A DNA stretch of 64,000 nucleotides from Medicago truncatula (Eukaryota > Streptophyta > Magnoliopsida > Fabales > Fabaceae), in NCBI RefSeq assembly GCF_003473485.1, contig NC_053042.1, forward strand, positions 44,107,762 through 44,171,761, read 5' to 3'. Positions 34,424-45,717 of this stretch are shown in pieces. Positions within the stretch are counted from its first letter, which is position 1. Each line of letters begins with the position of its first letter. The notes under the pieces were generated by a model. That model was given only the letters and a program-made list of their open reading frames with translations, was not told the DNA's origin and did no database searches. Both the position numbers and the translations under genes were made by a program.

Positions 34424-37400
34424 TCACCGGTTTCCAATATTCGGCCTCTTTTTCTGCAGTGCAGCTGACATGTTACGAAGTCTATTTTTGACTTCTGTGA
34501 AGCATGGTCTGATTTCAGGATCAGGACTCCAACACTCTTCCATCAACCTTTTCCACTCAGAATCACAACGTTTTGGAATAGATGGCCTAAGCGTATTACT
34601 GACAATACCTCCTTCAATAAATAATTAGTAGGAAACAAACTTATAATTAGAACTCAAACAAAATTTATGTTTGTGAAAACTATAAATGTTTAGAGATAAA
34701 AATGAAGCAGTATGATTATTAATTGTTTGCAACAAATTGCCAATAAGATATACACAATTAGACACATTGTTACTGTTTCAGTTTTAGTTTCGAGTTCACT
34801 TGAGAGGTTTTCCGCATTCATGACAAAAAAGACTAATCTCTAAAGGATCACAGAAGGAAAAAAAAAACTTAAATGAGGGCTATATTTTGAGTTAATATGG
34901 AAAAACTTACCTATGATGGCACCACAATGCATATTTGCATAAGGTTCTTCTCCGGTCAAGATTTCCCACATTGTGATGCCGAATGAGAAAATATCAACCT
35001 AAAGATGACAAAAAGTAGTTAGCTCAATAATCTCCACGAAAGCACTTGTTCTATCCACTGTAACGTGAATAATCTCCACGAAAGCACTTGCTCCATCCAC
35101 TATATAAGTGAATGGTCAAAATTGAAGAAAAGATCAGATAGACAAATGAATTCCTAACCTTCTCAGATACTCTGGAACTATTACCATCCAATAATTCTGG
35201 TGCCATCCATGGAAGGGTCCCTCTGACACCACCCGAAACAAGTGTGTTGCGTTTAATTCTTGATAGGCCAAAATCTCCAACCTATTGAACAAATTTAGCG
35301 AGAGAGATTAGACCAACAACTTTCTTTAAACAAGATTGCTTTCTAAACGAAAAGGAAAAAAAATTACTACAATAGAAGTATGGGAGCAGGATAACAACGG
35401 GGTTAATTTTGTATCAATAGTTGTGAAATATTTTGAATAATTAAATAAAAAAGATGACTACGATAAACGTGATATGATATCAAATGTTTACAACACTTTC
35501 TTAAATGCTCATGAGTTAGAAGGGAAAAAAAAATTGTTTCTGCTGCAAAGTACCTTACATACAGGTCGTTCTGGATCGCCCAAGTTGACAAGTAAATTAT
35601 CACACTTCAAATCAAAATGAACAATATTTTTCAAATGCAAATATTCCATGCCAAAGGCTGCATCCATTGCAATCATGATCCTTTTACGACGGTCAAGTAC
35701 TCTGCGAGTATACTTTAGTAAGAGTGATGAATTCAAAATTAATTAACAATTCACAACCTATATATGTGAGAGCTTGCTTACCTTTCCTTCTTCAAGAGAA
35801 CATTCCTCAGTGATCCATGTACCATATATTCTGCTACAGTTGCCAATGTTCCACCTGGGCCATCTGGAACTACTCCGTAAAATGCCACCACATTTGGATG
35901 GTGAAGAGTTGATAGAATCTTTGCCTCTCTCCAAAAATCTTTAGTCTAGAGAAACAAACTCAATAAGCATATAACTAAGAAACCTCATACAGAAAAATAA
36001 TTATATGTGAATTAATGTTAATGGCCTGTAAATATGAGATTTTCCCTTCCCCATTCATTCATCATGGAAGCACTTTACCATGAATAACTTTTTATAAGAA
36101 ATTTTATAATATAAGTTTGAAAGAAAAACTAAATAAACAACACTAATAAAGTCAATTTGTTTATACTTTATACTCAATGGATACTTACCAACCGCTCTTG
36201 CTCGGAAAATCTACCAGCAAAACAACTATTTTTTATTCTCTTAATTGCAACATCTGTTCCCCTCCATTTGCCATGATACACGGTTCCAAAGGTTCCAGAT
36301 CCTAACTCATGTAGTTCTTCGATATCACCATTCTCAATAATCTATATTTTTACACATGAAGTATTTGGGTTAAACATGGATACTTGTGGATTTTGATTTG
36401 CCTTCTTTCAATCTTTCTACTAAAAAAATTAAAAAGCCAAAAATTGGAGGAAAGATTAGATCTCAGGTGGAACTAGTCCTAGCACGATTTGATCAAATAA
36501 TGAAGACTGCTATTAGTCTTCGTATAATTAACAACAATATATTATAATAATGCAAGTGTTATTTCCAGAACAATAACTTTGAAGTATCTCTTTGCATGTA
36601 AACCTCATATTACTGAAATTCAATACAACAGTCATCATCACTCTCATGTTTCATATTAGTCGACAAAACCAATTAGTAAAAAATGAAGATAAGTAAATAA
36701 GTGGTTTTAATCAACCAAATAATACCTAATGAAATTTGAGAGTTTATTATTATAACAACGATGGAAATGCAGATATACATCAATACACCAAAATCTAGTG
36801 GTTTGATACCTGTAAACCATGAAGTTCAGACTCTATTTCAGATGTTTTTGAATCACCCATAGGCTTAGTGAAGTTTCCACTATCAGCTTTTGGAGGCTAT
36901 CATTGTAGATAATAACCACAAGTCAATTATATAACATAGTTATCACATATAAAGCACCAACATGACAGTTTCAAATTATTCTCACCTTACTTTCAAATTC
37001 TGGAATAACACACAATACCCCTGCTTTTTCAAGAGATGTGTGTTTGTCCTCTTCCGCTGTATTTGACACGGCTTGTAAGCATGATTGGATACCTAAAGAT
37101 ATATACTCAACCGTCTCTTTGACAACTGCTGCTGATTTTGGCTTATTGATGCAAAATTCATCAATGTATTCATAATATCGTTTGTCAGTGACTATGTTTT
37201 CGTCCTTTTGGTTCTGGTAGTATGCAGGATTGTCGTCATGGACAACAACCTCTCTTAGTGAAGAAGAAACCATATCTGGATACTAAATTAAAAAAAAAAA
37301 ATGAAAATACTTATATTATTACCTGCAATCACATAGTTTATTTGAAAAAACAAAGGTTACATCATATACTTACTGAGATAGCTAGTGTAGACTCTGTGTC

Positions 37401-39668
37401 AATTTGGGACTCAGTAGATCGTAATTCAAAAGAGCCAGGGGGAGGTGGTTGGCCATCTTTTGTCTCCGACACATCATATTGGTGTGTTGATGAATTTTGG
37501 CTCGTCACAGAAAACTCATAAGCAATTGTGTCTAATGGTATACCATGGGGTTGCTCTGTCATACTTCCAATGGACTGTGAAGAGATAAAAGGTGCAGCAG
37601 ATGCATTGTATCCACTGCTTTGTAAATCTGGTGAAGATGAGGAGGCACCATGCTGGTAGTATATGTGTTGTAAGTGTTTTGGCATAACTCCAACTTTTTC
37701 ATTGAGCCAACCAATGTTTTTATCTTTGCAGTGTAAGTTCTCTGTACCAATTTCTGACAATCTCTTGAAACTAGTGCTTGTTCCAAAAGTCGGCAAGTTT
37801 TGATGTAAAATCATACGTTCTTTCCCATCATTTATCTCTCCTAGATGTACCGAACATTCTCCCAAAGAACTCGAAGTTTCTAGTGATGACAATTTGTCTC
37901 TCTCAACATTAAGCGGAAATTGCAATTGGCCTTTGTAGTTCTCACTATTCTCTAGAAGTGTTGAGTCGGAAAGTGCATGCAACATTCTATACTGAGATAC
38001 ATCTCTGTCATTAGACACCGAAAATACACTCGATGACTCGTGAGGATGATAAGAGACAATCTTGTTAAAATGGTATGAACCTAATTCGTTGTTAACTAAA
38101 GGTCTCTCGAATATCATATCTCTTTGATTACAAATTGCAGAAGAGACAAATTCATTACTATTGCTTCGTTTGTGAAAATGAAACTCATCATTAGACTTCT
38201 TGACATGGTCAGACTCCAATGTATATTGATTACTAGGATGACAGTTCACACATGGAGACCCTTGAGGAAGTTTGTTATAATAAGCAATCGGATTAACAAA
38301 ATTGGTATTGTCTACATACAAAGAGTTGTCACCTGGAACTTTTTCTGCGACAAAGGGAATAATGTTTTCATTAGCAACATTATATGGTTGATCCTTAAAT
38401 AACTGAACTTTAGATATTTTTAGATCTTTAGGCAGTACGCGGATGGGAGATGGAGGCTTTTGATTAAATGACCTTCCTGGTACATTTAATGCTGTTAAAT
38501 ATGGACCTCGTTTTGACATTATGCTTGTCAACTTTGAAGAGGTTGGGTTGCAATCCTTTGCTTCTGAATCAAATGAAGATGTGGATGATTCCCTATGGAA
38601 ATGTGGACTGTTGTAATCAGAGGTATTTGCAAACTGGTTTGTGTGACTTGCCAAACTCATCCCACTAGAATTCTTTCGCGGACTTGGATCCAGCATACCA
38701 TTAACAGCAACAACATAGTGATAATCGACGTCACTTTGTTGATTGACTCTTAATTCATTAGAACTTGGACTCTCAGATTCATTTGAAGTTACGAGAAAAA
38801 TCCTAAGTCGTTGAGATCCTCCAGCTCTTTCAAGCTCTTCATACTCCTCAATCATATGATGAAGATCCTCATCGGAACAAACAGAAATAAGAGCGTCAAG
38901 ATCCTCTCCAGGGAGTTGGTATTTGATAATGTGGGTTTGATTGCAAATACCATAAGTCTTCCCCGTAAGTTCCTCGTGTGTCATGTTTTTCCCAATCGAT
39001 ATAATCCGTGTCTCCCCACCGACATATCTCAGCTTCCCGTCATTTGGCCTTGGCAGTATTCGACCTCCAAAACTACATAGAAACTTTATCTTTTTGTAAA
39101 AGGAACCTTCTGAGAATACTGTTCCATAAGGATGGCACGAACGAGGAGACTCAACAGCATAAATGGTTGGAGTATTTGGTATCGAGGAACCTTGATCACT
39201 TCCATCAGAAAACCTACCAGATAATTGTCTTGAAAACGCACTTGATGCTTGTCTTATAGGACCGTGTTCACACTGGTATCTGCTCAAATTATTATGATAA
39301 CCTCTGTTATCAACTTCAGCAACATAGCCTCTAGCTAAAGCAATCTCTGACAAATCCAAATTACTATCAGAACCCATTCTCCCTAGTCCAAGAACATGAT
39401 TTTGATTCTCATGAACCAGTTGGTAATTGTTACTATTATTAATTGTATTGAAGTCCAATCTGTTTGGCAGGTGCTGCTCTGAGTCAGTTATAACAGGAAG
39501 TCTCCTTAAAGCAACCCGATCACGTAAGAACTCCGCAGAAAATTCTTCACCGGTCTGTAGACATATATTATCTTCATCGTCTTTATCAGAAGAGGTTATG
39601 TCACTAAACACAACACTTGTTGTACCTTTATATTGATAGCCTGAAATTCCAGGGTCCTCATTACTCAT
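34424..39668 (-). CDS. PB1-domain Raf-like MAPKKK
   Basis: Nine exons (37374-39668, 36986-37282, 36810-36896, 36189-36341, 35782-35945, 35554-35701, 35159-35281, 34911-34998, 34424-34611) join to 3543 bp, an intact 1180-aa protein. The PB1 domain lies at about residues 192-294 ([19 protein letters not shown] ... [19 protein letters not shown]) and serves oligomerisation. A long Ser/Asn-rich linker follows. The kinase domain starts near 894: P-loop [13 protein letters not shown], lysine in VAIKRIK, catalytic loop [19 protein letters not shown], and [11 protein letters not shown]. The HFDLK variant of HRDLK is usual in this plant Raf-like B-group. Such kinases act in auxin, ABA/osmotic or hypoxia signalling in Arabidopsis; the role here is not known. 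I chose the ATG at 39668 (MSNEDPGIS). An in-frame ATG 15 codons upstream is possible. Confidence 0.9.
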
Positions 39669-40290
39669 GATTGAAAAATATACAGTTAGCTTAACCCAAC
39701 CCACCTTTTGCAATAAACTCTTAAAAAATTCTCAATGCCCATCCCGCATTTAATCATTCGAGCTTGAGAATTTAAACCCTATAGAAATACAGACATGATC
39801 AACAAAAATAAATTGAGATAAATGCAGAACCTATTTCTTTCTCTATTATTTTTTTAAAATTAAATTGTGAAGAAGCAAGGGTGCAATAAAATAAAACTAT
39901 GAACAACTTATGAAGAACAAAGGAGGAATGATGTGAAACCTAAAATAAAAGGGAGTAATTAGAAAAATTAAATTACCTGTCTGTGTGTCCATAAAGTGAA
40001 GGTGAACGTGAAATTGAGGCTGAGAGATTGTTGTGTTGGGGATGCAAGGTTTTGGGGCCGGTAGGGTTGGAAGAACCCAAAAGAGAAAAATGGGGGCTGA
40101 AATTTGTTTTTGTTGGGAATTTGGAAAGAGAAAGAGATGGTTTGTTTGTTTGAGAGAGAGATCGTTGTTGAGAGAGAGATGAAAGAATTCCATGAGGATC
40201 GGAGGTTACTACCAATGGAGATGTTGGAGAAGAATATTTGCTTAAAATGGCGCGGAAAGGATTTGGTCTGTTAGAGAAAAACAAGGAGTT
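39669..40290 (-). promoter_or_regulatory. 5' UTR with leader intron of the kinase gene
   Basis: A CT-rich leader (minus CTCTCTCTCAACAACGATCTC) at about 39980-40280 ends in a donor (AGACAG/GTAATT at 39974). An acceptor (TTTTTTAAG/AG near 39720) precedes the ATG, so a leader intron of about 250 bp is likely. Confidence 0.55.
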
Positions 40291-40950
40291 ACTCTTCTCT
40301 TCTATCTATGTCCACATCATATATAAGTACGATGTTTTAAATGGGGAAAATTAATTGTCATTTAATAACATTTTCTTTTAATAAAACATAAAACAAAACA
40401 AATCTTTGTTAAGGAATATCCCGACTACTTTTTAAGGATTTTAAATTATGAAATTATTTTTAAAAAAGTTATTATTTAAGGTATTTAAATATTATTTTTA
40501 GGTTTTTTTTTAAAGACTTGTTTGAAACATTTGTTAGTATTTTCTAAAAAAAAAAAGTGCATGAAAGACATTTATTTGTGGTTAGTGAGCATGGGCTCTC
40601 TTCGCTTAATAAGTGGGAAACTAATTTGATATTATTTTTTGTCGGTGACTAAACAGTCTTGCAAGAAAATTGTGAAAGATCATAGTAGATTGTTAGTGTA
40701 TGGATTATTTTATCATGTATAAATTTACACATGTTATGACAAATGTATTATATTGAAAATTGTACATTTTATAACCAAGTTAAAATTTATACAAATGTAT
40801 CATGTTGTTTGTACAAGTTAAAATTTAATACAATATCTGTCTTAAAAATTTATACAGATGTATTAAGAATCTAAATAATTGTTGTTTTTAATAAAAAGTT
40901 GATATTGTTAGTTACTTTGACATTTGTATTACTGTTGATGTTAGACAAAT
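40291..40950. other. AT-rich spacer, no gene seen
   Basis: Contains imperfect repeats of ACAAATGTAT and AAATTTATACA (40725-40865). No coding frame. Confidence 0.55.
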
Positions 40951-40955
40951 GTATT

Positions 40956-41953
40956 TGTTGGATATTTGTAGATTGGCTTCACTTTTGCCTAAAATTAATA
41001 TTCATGTGAGATGTTGTACAAGATGTGCCAACATCCTGGCATGGTTCAGTTGACCTGCACCTTGCCTTGTTTTACACACACGTTATTTTAATTAAGGAAT
41101 CCACGTCTTTATTCTTGTTGGTCAAGCTGTGTGTTTTTAGCACAGGATCAGATTGGTTTGTGATTTCCTAAAATTGTGTTATCTACTTAGGAAAGTTTGG
41201 AGGTGATCAGGATGTTCCTAATTATGTGCCTACATATTAGGAGTTTTCTTTTCTGGTTCTGTTGTACGTGAAATGGATCACAGGATTGTTCTAAAGCCCA
41301 ACAAGATTTATGACCCGTATTGCTTCAGTATTTAAACAAGACTGGAAGACCTAGAGAAGTATTCAAGCCGTCATTTGAAGAATAGATCATCTATGATTTT
41401 GAGTCTGTTTATGTGAGCCTTTCGTGTATCATCTTGATGCATGTTTAGGACTGTGTTTTGAGTTGTATTTTGTGCACTACTCTGAAACTTTTAAGCAAAG
41501 AGTTAGGTAGTTTGTAAACTGCACCAAAGCTGTGAAGTACAGTTTTTAGTTATTTTGTTTGAAGGTAACTTTATTTCATTGTGTTTGTAGTTTGAGAATC
41601 ACAGGGGTTGTGATCAGTTGTAAGGGAGTGAGATGAGATCTCAGATATATGAGTTCCTAGGTTGAAGTCAGTACGGCTAGGTCCTAGGTCATTAGTGCAA
41701 ACGAGGAGTTTGCTGAGAGCTATTGAATACGGACTACACTAGTGGATTTCCTTCCTGGCTTGGTAGCCCCCTGAGTAGGTAACGTTGCACTGAACTGGGT
41801 TAACAAACTCACTGTGCATTTTACTTTATGCTTTGCATTTTCCTTGTCTTGTGTTAGCTTCATGTTCGAAATATTTTATTTAATATCTATTTCTGTATAA
41901 CTTATGTTGAAACATCGCATAGAACATCGTAAGTCTAACGTGCCAGAATTTCA
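40956..41953 (+). mobile_element. Solo LTR, 998 bp, TSD GTATT
   Basis: It starts TGTTGGATATTTG and ends CCAGAATTTCA with perfect 5-bp duplications GTATT (40951-40955, 41954-41958). A TATA-like CAGTATTTAAACAAG lies near 41327, followed by a T-rich putative U5. Length and ends suggest a SIRE/Maximus-type Copia family. No internal region is left. Confidence 0.85.
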
Positions 41954-41958
41954 GTATT

Positions 41959-42510
41959 ATATGATACTAAGATTTTTTTAATGAATAAAATATGAGGCAA
42001 GCAAACACCCCTTACATCACCCCTAAAATAAGACTTAAAAAGAAAAGGGTTCATTCACTAGCATCAAATTGAAAGTCTAGTTTGAAATGAACGACCCAAA
42101 TTAACTGGAAAATCACTACATCTATTAACTTATTTGAAGATATGAATAACATAAGTTCTTCAATAGGCAAGTTGGAGAAGAAAAAGATCCTCTTGAAGAA
42201 GAGGTTGAAGATGCAAACATGAGGAGTATCATGAATGTGCAGTAATATATTGACCACCACACGTGTGTCTAAATCCAACTCTATTTGGAAATCCTTTGAC
42301 TAAATTACCTTCAAAATCATGAGCAATACCGCCATAAGAAGAATCAGGAGATGAGGTTATAAAAGAACCATTGGCATTCAATTTGAACTAGCCTTGAGAA
42401 GGTTTGGATCAAGAGTCCACAACTTCGTACTTCGGGATATAGATTAACCTTGTTTATTGATTGAGCTTGACTTGAAACATACCATAACTAACAGATAACT
42501 AATAGAGTAC
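41959..42510. other. Spacer, no gene seen
   Basis: Possible retroelement scraps only (TTTGAACTAGCCTTGAGAAGG near 42383). Nothing annotatable. Confidence 0.45.
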
Positions 42511-42514
42511 TAGT

Positions 42515-42760
42515 GATACATAAACCACCTTAGGTAGTATGTACCATTTATACATCCATACACAATTGTGACATGTGTCCATGTGGTCCCCACACACACA
42601 AAAAACTCACATTCACACACTCTCATATGGGAGTGGTATATAGTATGTATGGAAAAAATGGTGTTCATGAAACATTATCCTAACAAAAGGATATCTAAAG
42701 AAGTGGGTTGTGAAAAGACAAGGTTGTTACGACCTTTTAAAAAAATCTCATAAATGCCAC
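42515..42760. repeat. Dispersed repeat, related to 22950-23330
   Basis: Carries CACAATTGTGACATGTGTCC and CATGTGGTCCCCACACACAC, shared in reverse with 23160-23320. Confidence 0.5.
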
Positions 42761-42886
42761 TTCAAAGAAAGTGGACCAACAAGCTTGAGTTTGACCAATA
42801 TCATCATTAGAAATGAACTAATTCAACCACTCATACTCTCTAGAGTGACGCGCATCATTTGTATATCAATTTCAAGTCTAAATATT

Positions 42887-44100
42887 GAGTAAATAGACAA
42901 TTACCCCTTGAAATTGTAGGTTTCGTCAATTACCCCCTTAAAATTAATAAAACTTTAATTACCTCTGAAATTGCACAACGTTAATCAATTTATCCCCTCC
43001 GTCAAACTTTTTAAATGGATAATAAAAACATGAGAGAATTAACTCTTGAGGGTATACAACATGTGAGTACTCGGTGTGTTTGAGCAGAGATTAACTCTTG
43101 AGGCTTGGGACATGCTCAAGCTATAGGAGCCCATTCCTTCTTGAAGCTTGGCATATTTGGACTCAGCATTCATAATTGTTACTTGCTGCAATTCTATCAT
43201 TATAGCAAACTCTACACCTTATCCACCATGCATTTCCATTTGTTCATAAAGAGTACCTAAATCAACCCCTCTGTGAGCTTGCAACACTAGCATAGTGTTG
43301 GCTATCACAAACATTGACCAAAAGGGATTGCTTGATACCGAATCAAAGAATAGAGTGGAATACAAAGTGGGTTCATTCAACAAATCAGCATGTATACCCA
43401 CATAAGCAAGGAAAAATTATAGAAATATTATGTGAGTGAAAGCAATAGGTATTTCTCTTACAAAGATATGAATCCAAACAGAAAGCATTGGTTTTGAACC
43501 CTTAACAAACATAACATAACCACTTTTGATTCTTGTAAAGTGTTGGAAGCTCCCAATGTGGTCTAAATCAAAGCATCTTCCAGTGTTAAATGCCACATAA
43601 TCAAGCTCTTCCCAGACATATTGAAGGCATGTTAAACACCTAAAGCATGATGAGATATTTGGAGGTCTGTAATTGAAACATGAGTTGAGCAGTGCATAAC
43701 ACTCATAACAGTTTTCAAAAAAGGCAATTATAGGAAGGACTATGAGGCTGGTGTGGCCATTCACCATTCCCATCAAATTATGTGTTGTCCTCCAAAAGAA
43801 TGACTCTTATAATACCGTCAAAACTTAGCTAATATGCTCCACAATTAAGTGATAATGCAGTCACTTTTAAGGATAAGAAAAAAAAAATATAAATTTTCAA
43901 GTTCAGGGGGCATTTTGCACATAAGTACAAAACTTCACGGGGTATTTGCAAAACGTCATGTTGACTAACAAAAGAATTTGACGGAGGGGGTAAATTAATT
44001 AACGTTGTGCAATTCCAAGGGGGTAATTGAAGTTTTGTTAATTTAAGAGGGGTAATTGACAAAACTTACAATTTCAGGAGGGTAATTGCCTATTTACTCT
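42887..44100. mobile_element. Long-TIR Mutator-like element with captured sequence (Pack-MULE-like)
   Basis: The termini are inverted repeats of about 120 bp (42887-43013 against 43977-44100; ends GAGTAAATAGACAATTACC and, on the other strand, GAGTAAATAGGCAATTACC). Flanks are 9-bp near-identical CTAAATATT (42878-42886) and CCAAATATT (44101-44109). Long TIRs plus a 9-bp TSD define a MULE. The interior has no transposase but has gene-like sequence, as in Pack-MULEs. Confidence 0.8.
43080..43790 (-). pseudogene. Gene fragment inside the MULE, parent unknown
   Basis: The minus strand shows a mostly open, Cys/aromatic-rich sequence: IIAFFENCYECYALLNSCF, YVWEELDYVAFNTGRCFD, KSGYVMFVKGSKPMLSVWIH, then after a stop VGIHADLLNEPTLYSTLFF and FWSMFVIANTMLVLQAHRG. 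The continuity of plausible protein across about 0.6 kb with one stop suggests a captured or exapted gene piece. I do not recognise the parent family. Confidence 0.5.
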
Positions 44101-44249
44101 CCAAATATTATCAAAAATAGGATCATGAGTAGTTGTTGTATGCGCATAAAAGGAGAGAGATAGGTTAGGGGTAGACAACAAAATCAAAACAAAGTAGACC
44201 ATTTTAATCCTTGAAATATAGGGATGAAAAGTTCAAAGGAGGAGAGATA

Positions 44250-44584
44250 TGTTGAAGGTTATTGAAATTTGGGGTCTTACACATCTTTACAAAATCAATT
44301 TGTAAGGTGATGAGGGATGTCTTCTCTTTATAAACTTTCATCAAGAGTCCTTTCTATCTTATATGAGACTTGAGTTTTCTCAATATGCCCCTCGCGCCCA
44401 ACACTTTTGAACTTGGTGCGTGTATATAAATGGTGGGTTGCCCGATCGATAAGCTCTAATACCATGTTAGAAATCGTGGTTGGATCTAACACAACCTCAC
44501 AAAACCGGCTTATGAGGTGAGGATTGACCCCACTTATAAACACATGTTTAGAACATCTTTTGTCCGATGTATGACTCTTTAACA
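44250..44584 (-). mobile_element. TRIM (miniature LTR retrotransposon)
   Basis: Two direct repeats of about 120-130 bp (44250-44378 degenerate, 44465-44584) flank only about 85 bp. On the minus strand LTR end TAACA is followed directly by TGGTATTAGAGCTTATCG, a Met-tRNA-type primer-binding site. A purine tract (GCGAGGGGC) precedes the other LTR. There is no coding capacity, as expected for a TRIM. Confidence 0.7.
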
Positions 44585-44599
44585 AAGGTAGACATTTGA

Positions 44600-45249
44600 A
44601 ACGCGAGGCAAGAAATACGAGAAGATATTTTGTCTCGACTTTATGAAACATTTTTCTCTAGTATTCTCTCTCTTACCTAGTGGTGATTCATATCATGTTG
44701 CAACAAATGTCTTATGGCTATATAGGGTGATTCAAGTCATAATGATTTTTGATAAGCTTATTTGAGTCAACCTTGTTTTCTTAAAAAAAGAAAGTTTGAG
44801 TAACATTGAAAAAATAGGTTGACTCTCAATTTGTTGGAGTTGTTTAATTTTCATCGTTGTTATTTGATCCACTTCTTTTGTTGATTTCACAACATATGAA
44901 ATTTCTACTTTAATGTATATGTAAATTTAGTCAATATATCATTTTTAAGTTATGAATTTTCAAAATTTATTCAAGTACACGTAAACTTAATTTATGTATG
45001 TGTATGATCATCAAATTTTCAGTACATTTGTGAGCCAGTTTCACGAAAGTGAGTTCATCCAAATATCAACATAAATATGAAATGATTTCGCATACGTGTG
45101 TTACACACATATCTTCGACAAAGGAAACAATTTAAATGTTGAGAAACACTAAAATTTAAAGGAGACCAAAGTAACTAAGTCATAAATGGAACAATCAAAT
45201 TAAAATGAGAAGAGGAGGAGAAGGAATAAGATTTTTTTTTTTAAAAAGA
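44600..45249. other. AT-rich spacer, no gene seen
   Basis: No repeat boundary or coding exon was recognised. Confidence 0.5.
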
Positions 45250-45412
45250 GGAGTGTTATTTGAACAACCATTTGGTTGACAACTTTTAGGACAACCATAA
45301 TTTATAAAGAAAAAGTTGGTATTTGCACGAAAACCAAAGCAATAGAGAGATAAAGTAAAAAGTAATGTGAGTATGAGAGAGAAAATTGTCGATATTCAAA
45401 TATCATTTATCT
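45250..45412. mobile_element. Small MITE related to 57067-57224
   Basis: Ends GTGTTATTTGAACAACC and TATTCAAATATCATTT are inverted. Internal GTGAGTATGAGAGAGAAAAT is shared with the copy at 57067. Confidence 0.6.
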
Positions 45413-45717
45413 TTTAAAAATTAATATGAGATTAGGGATTATTTTTTAAGGGGAGATAGGTGTATTTTTCTCAAAGCTGACAGGAGGTGTAATTCGATAT
45501 TAGGGGGTGAATGAGTATCAATCGAACATGAATCAACTAAATTTGTTCAGAGTTCACATTGAATTGACTCGGGTCGACCTGATCGGACCAATTTTGCGTT
45601 GAGAAAAGAGCGGGAAAAGCACGGAACCAAACGAGAAAACAACAAAGCAATTCAAAAATCGAAATATAAATATCAAAAAAGAAAAAAGAGAAAACGAAGA
45701 TAACAAACAGTGAAAAA

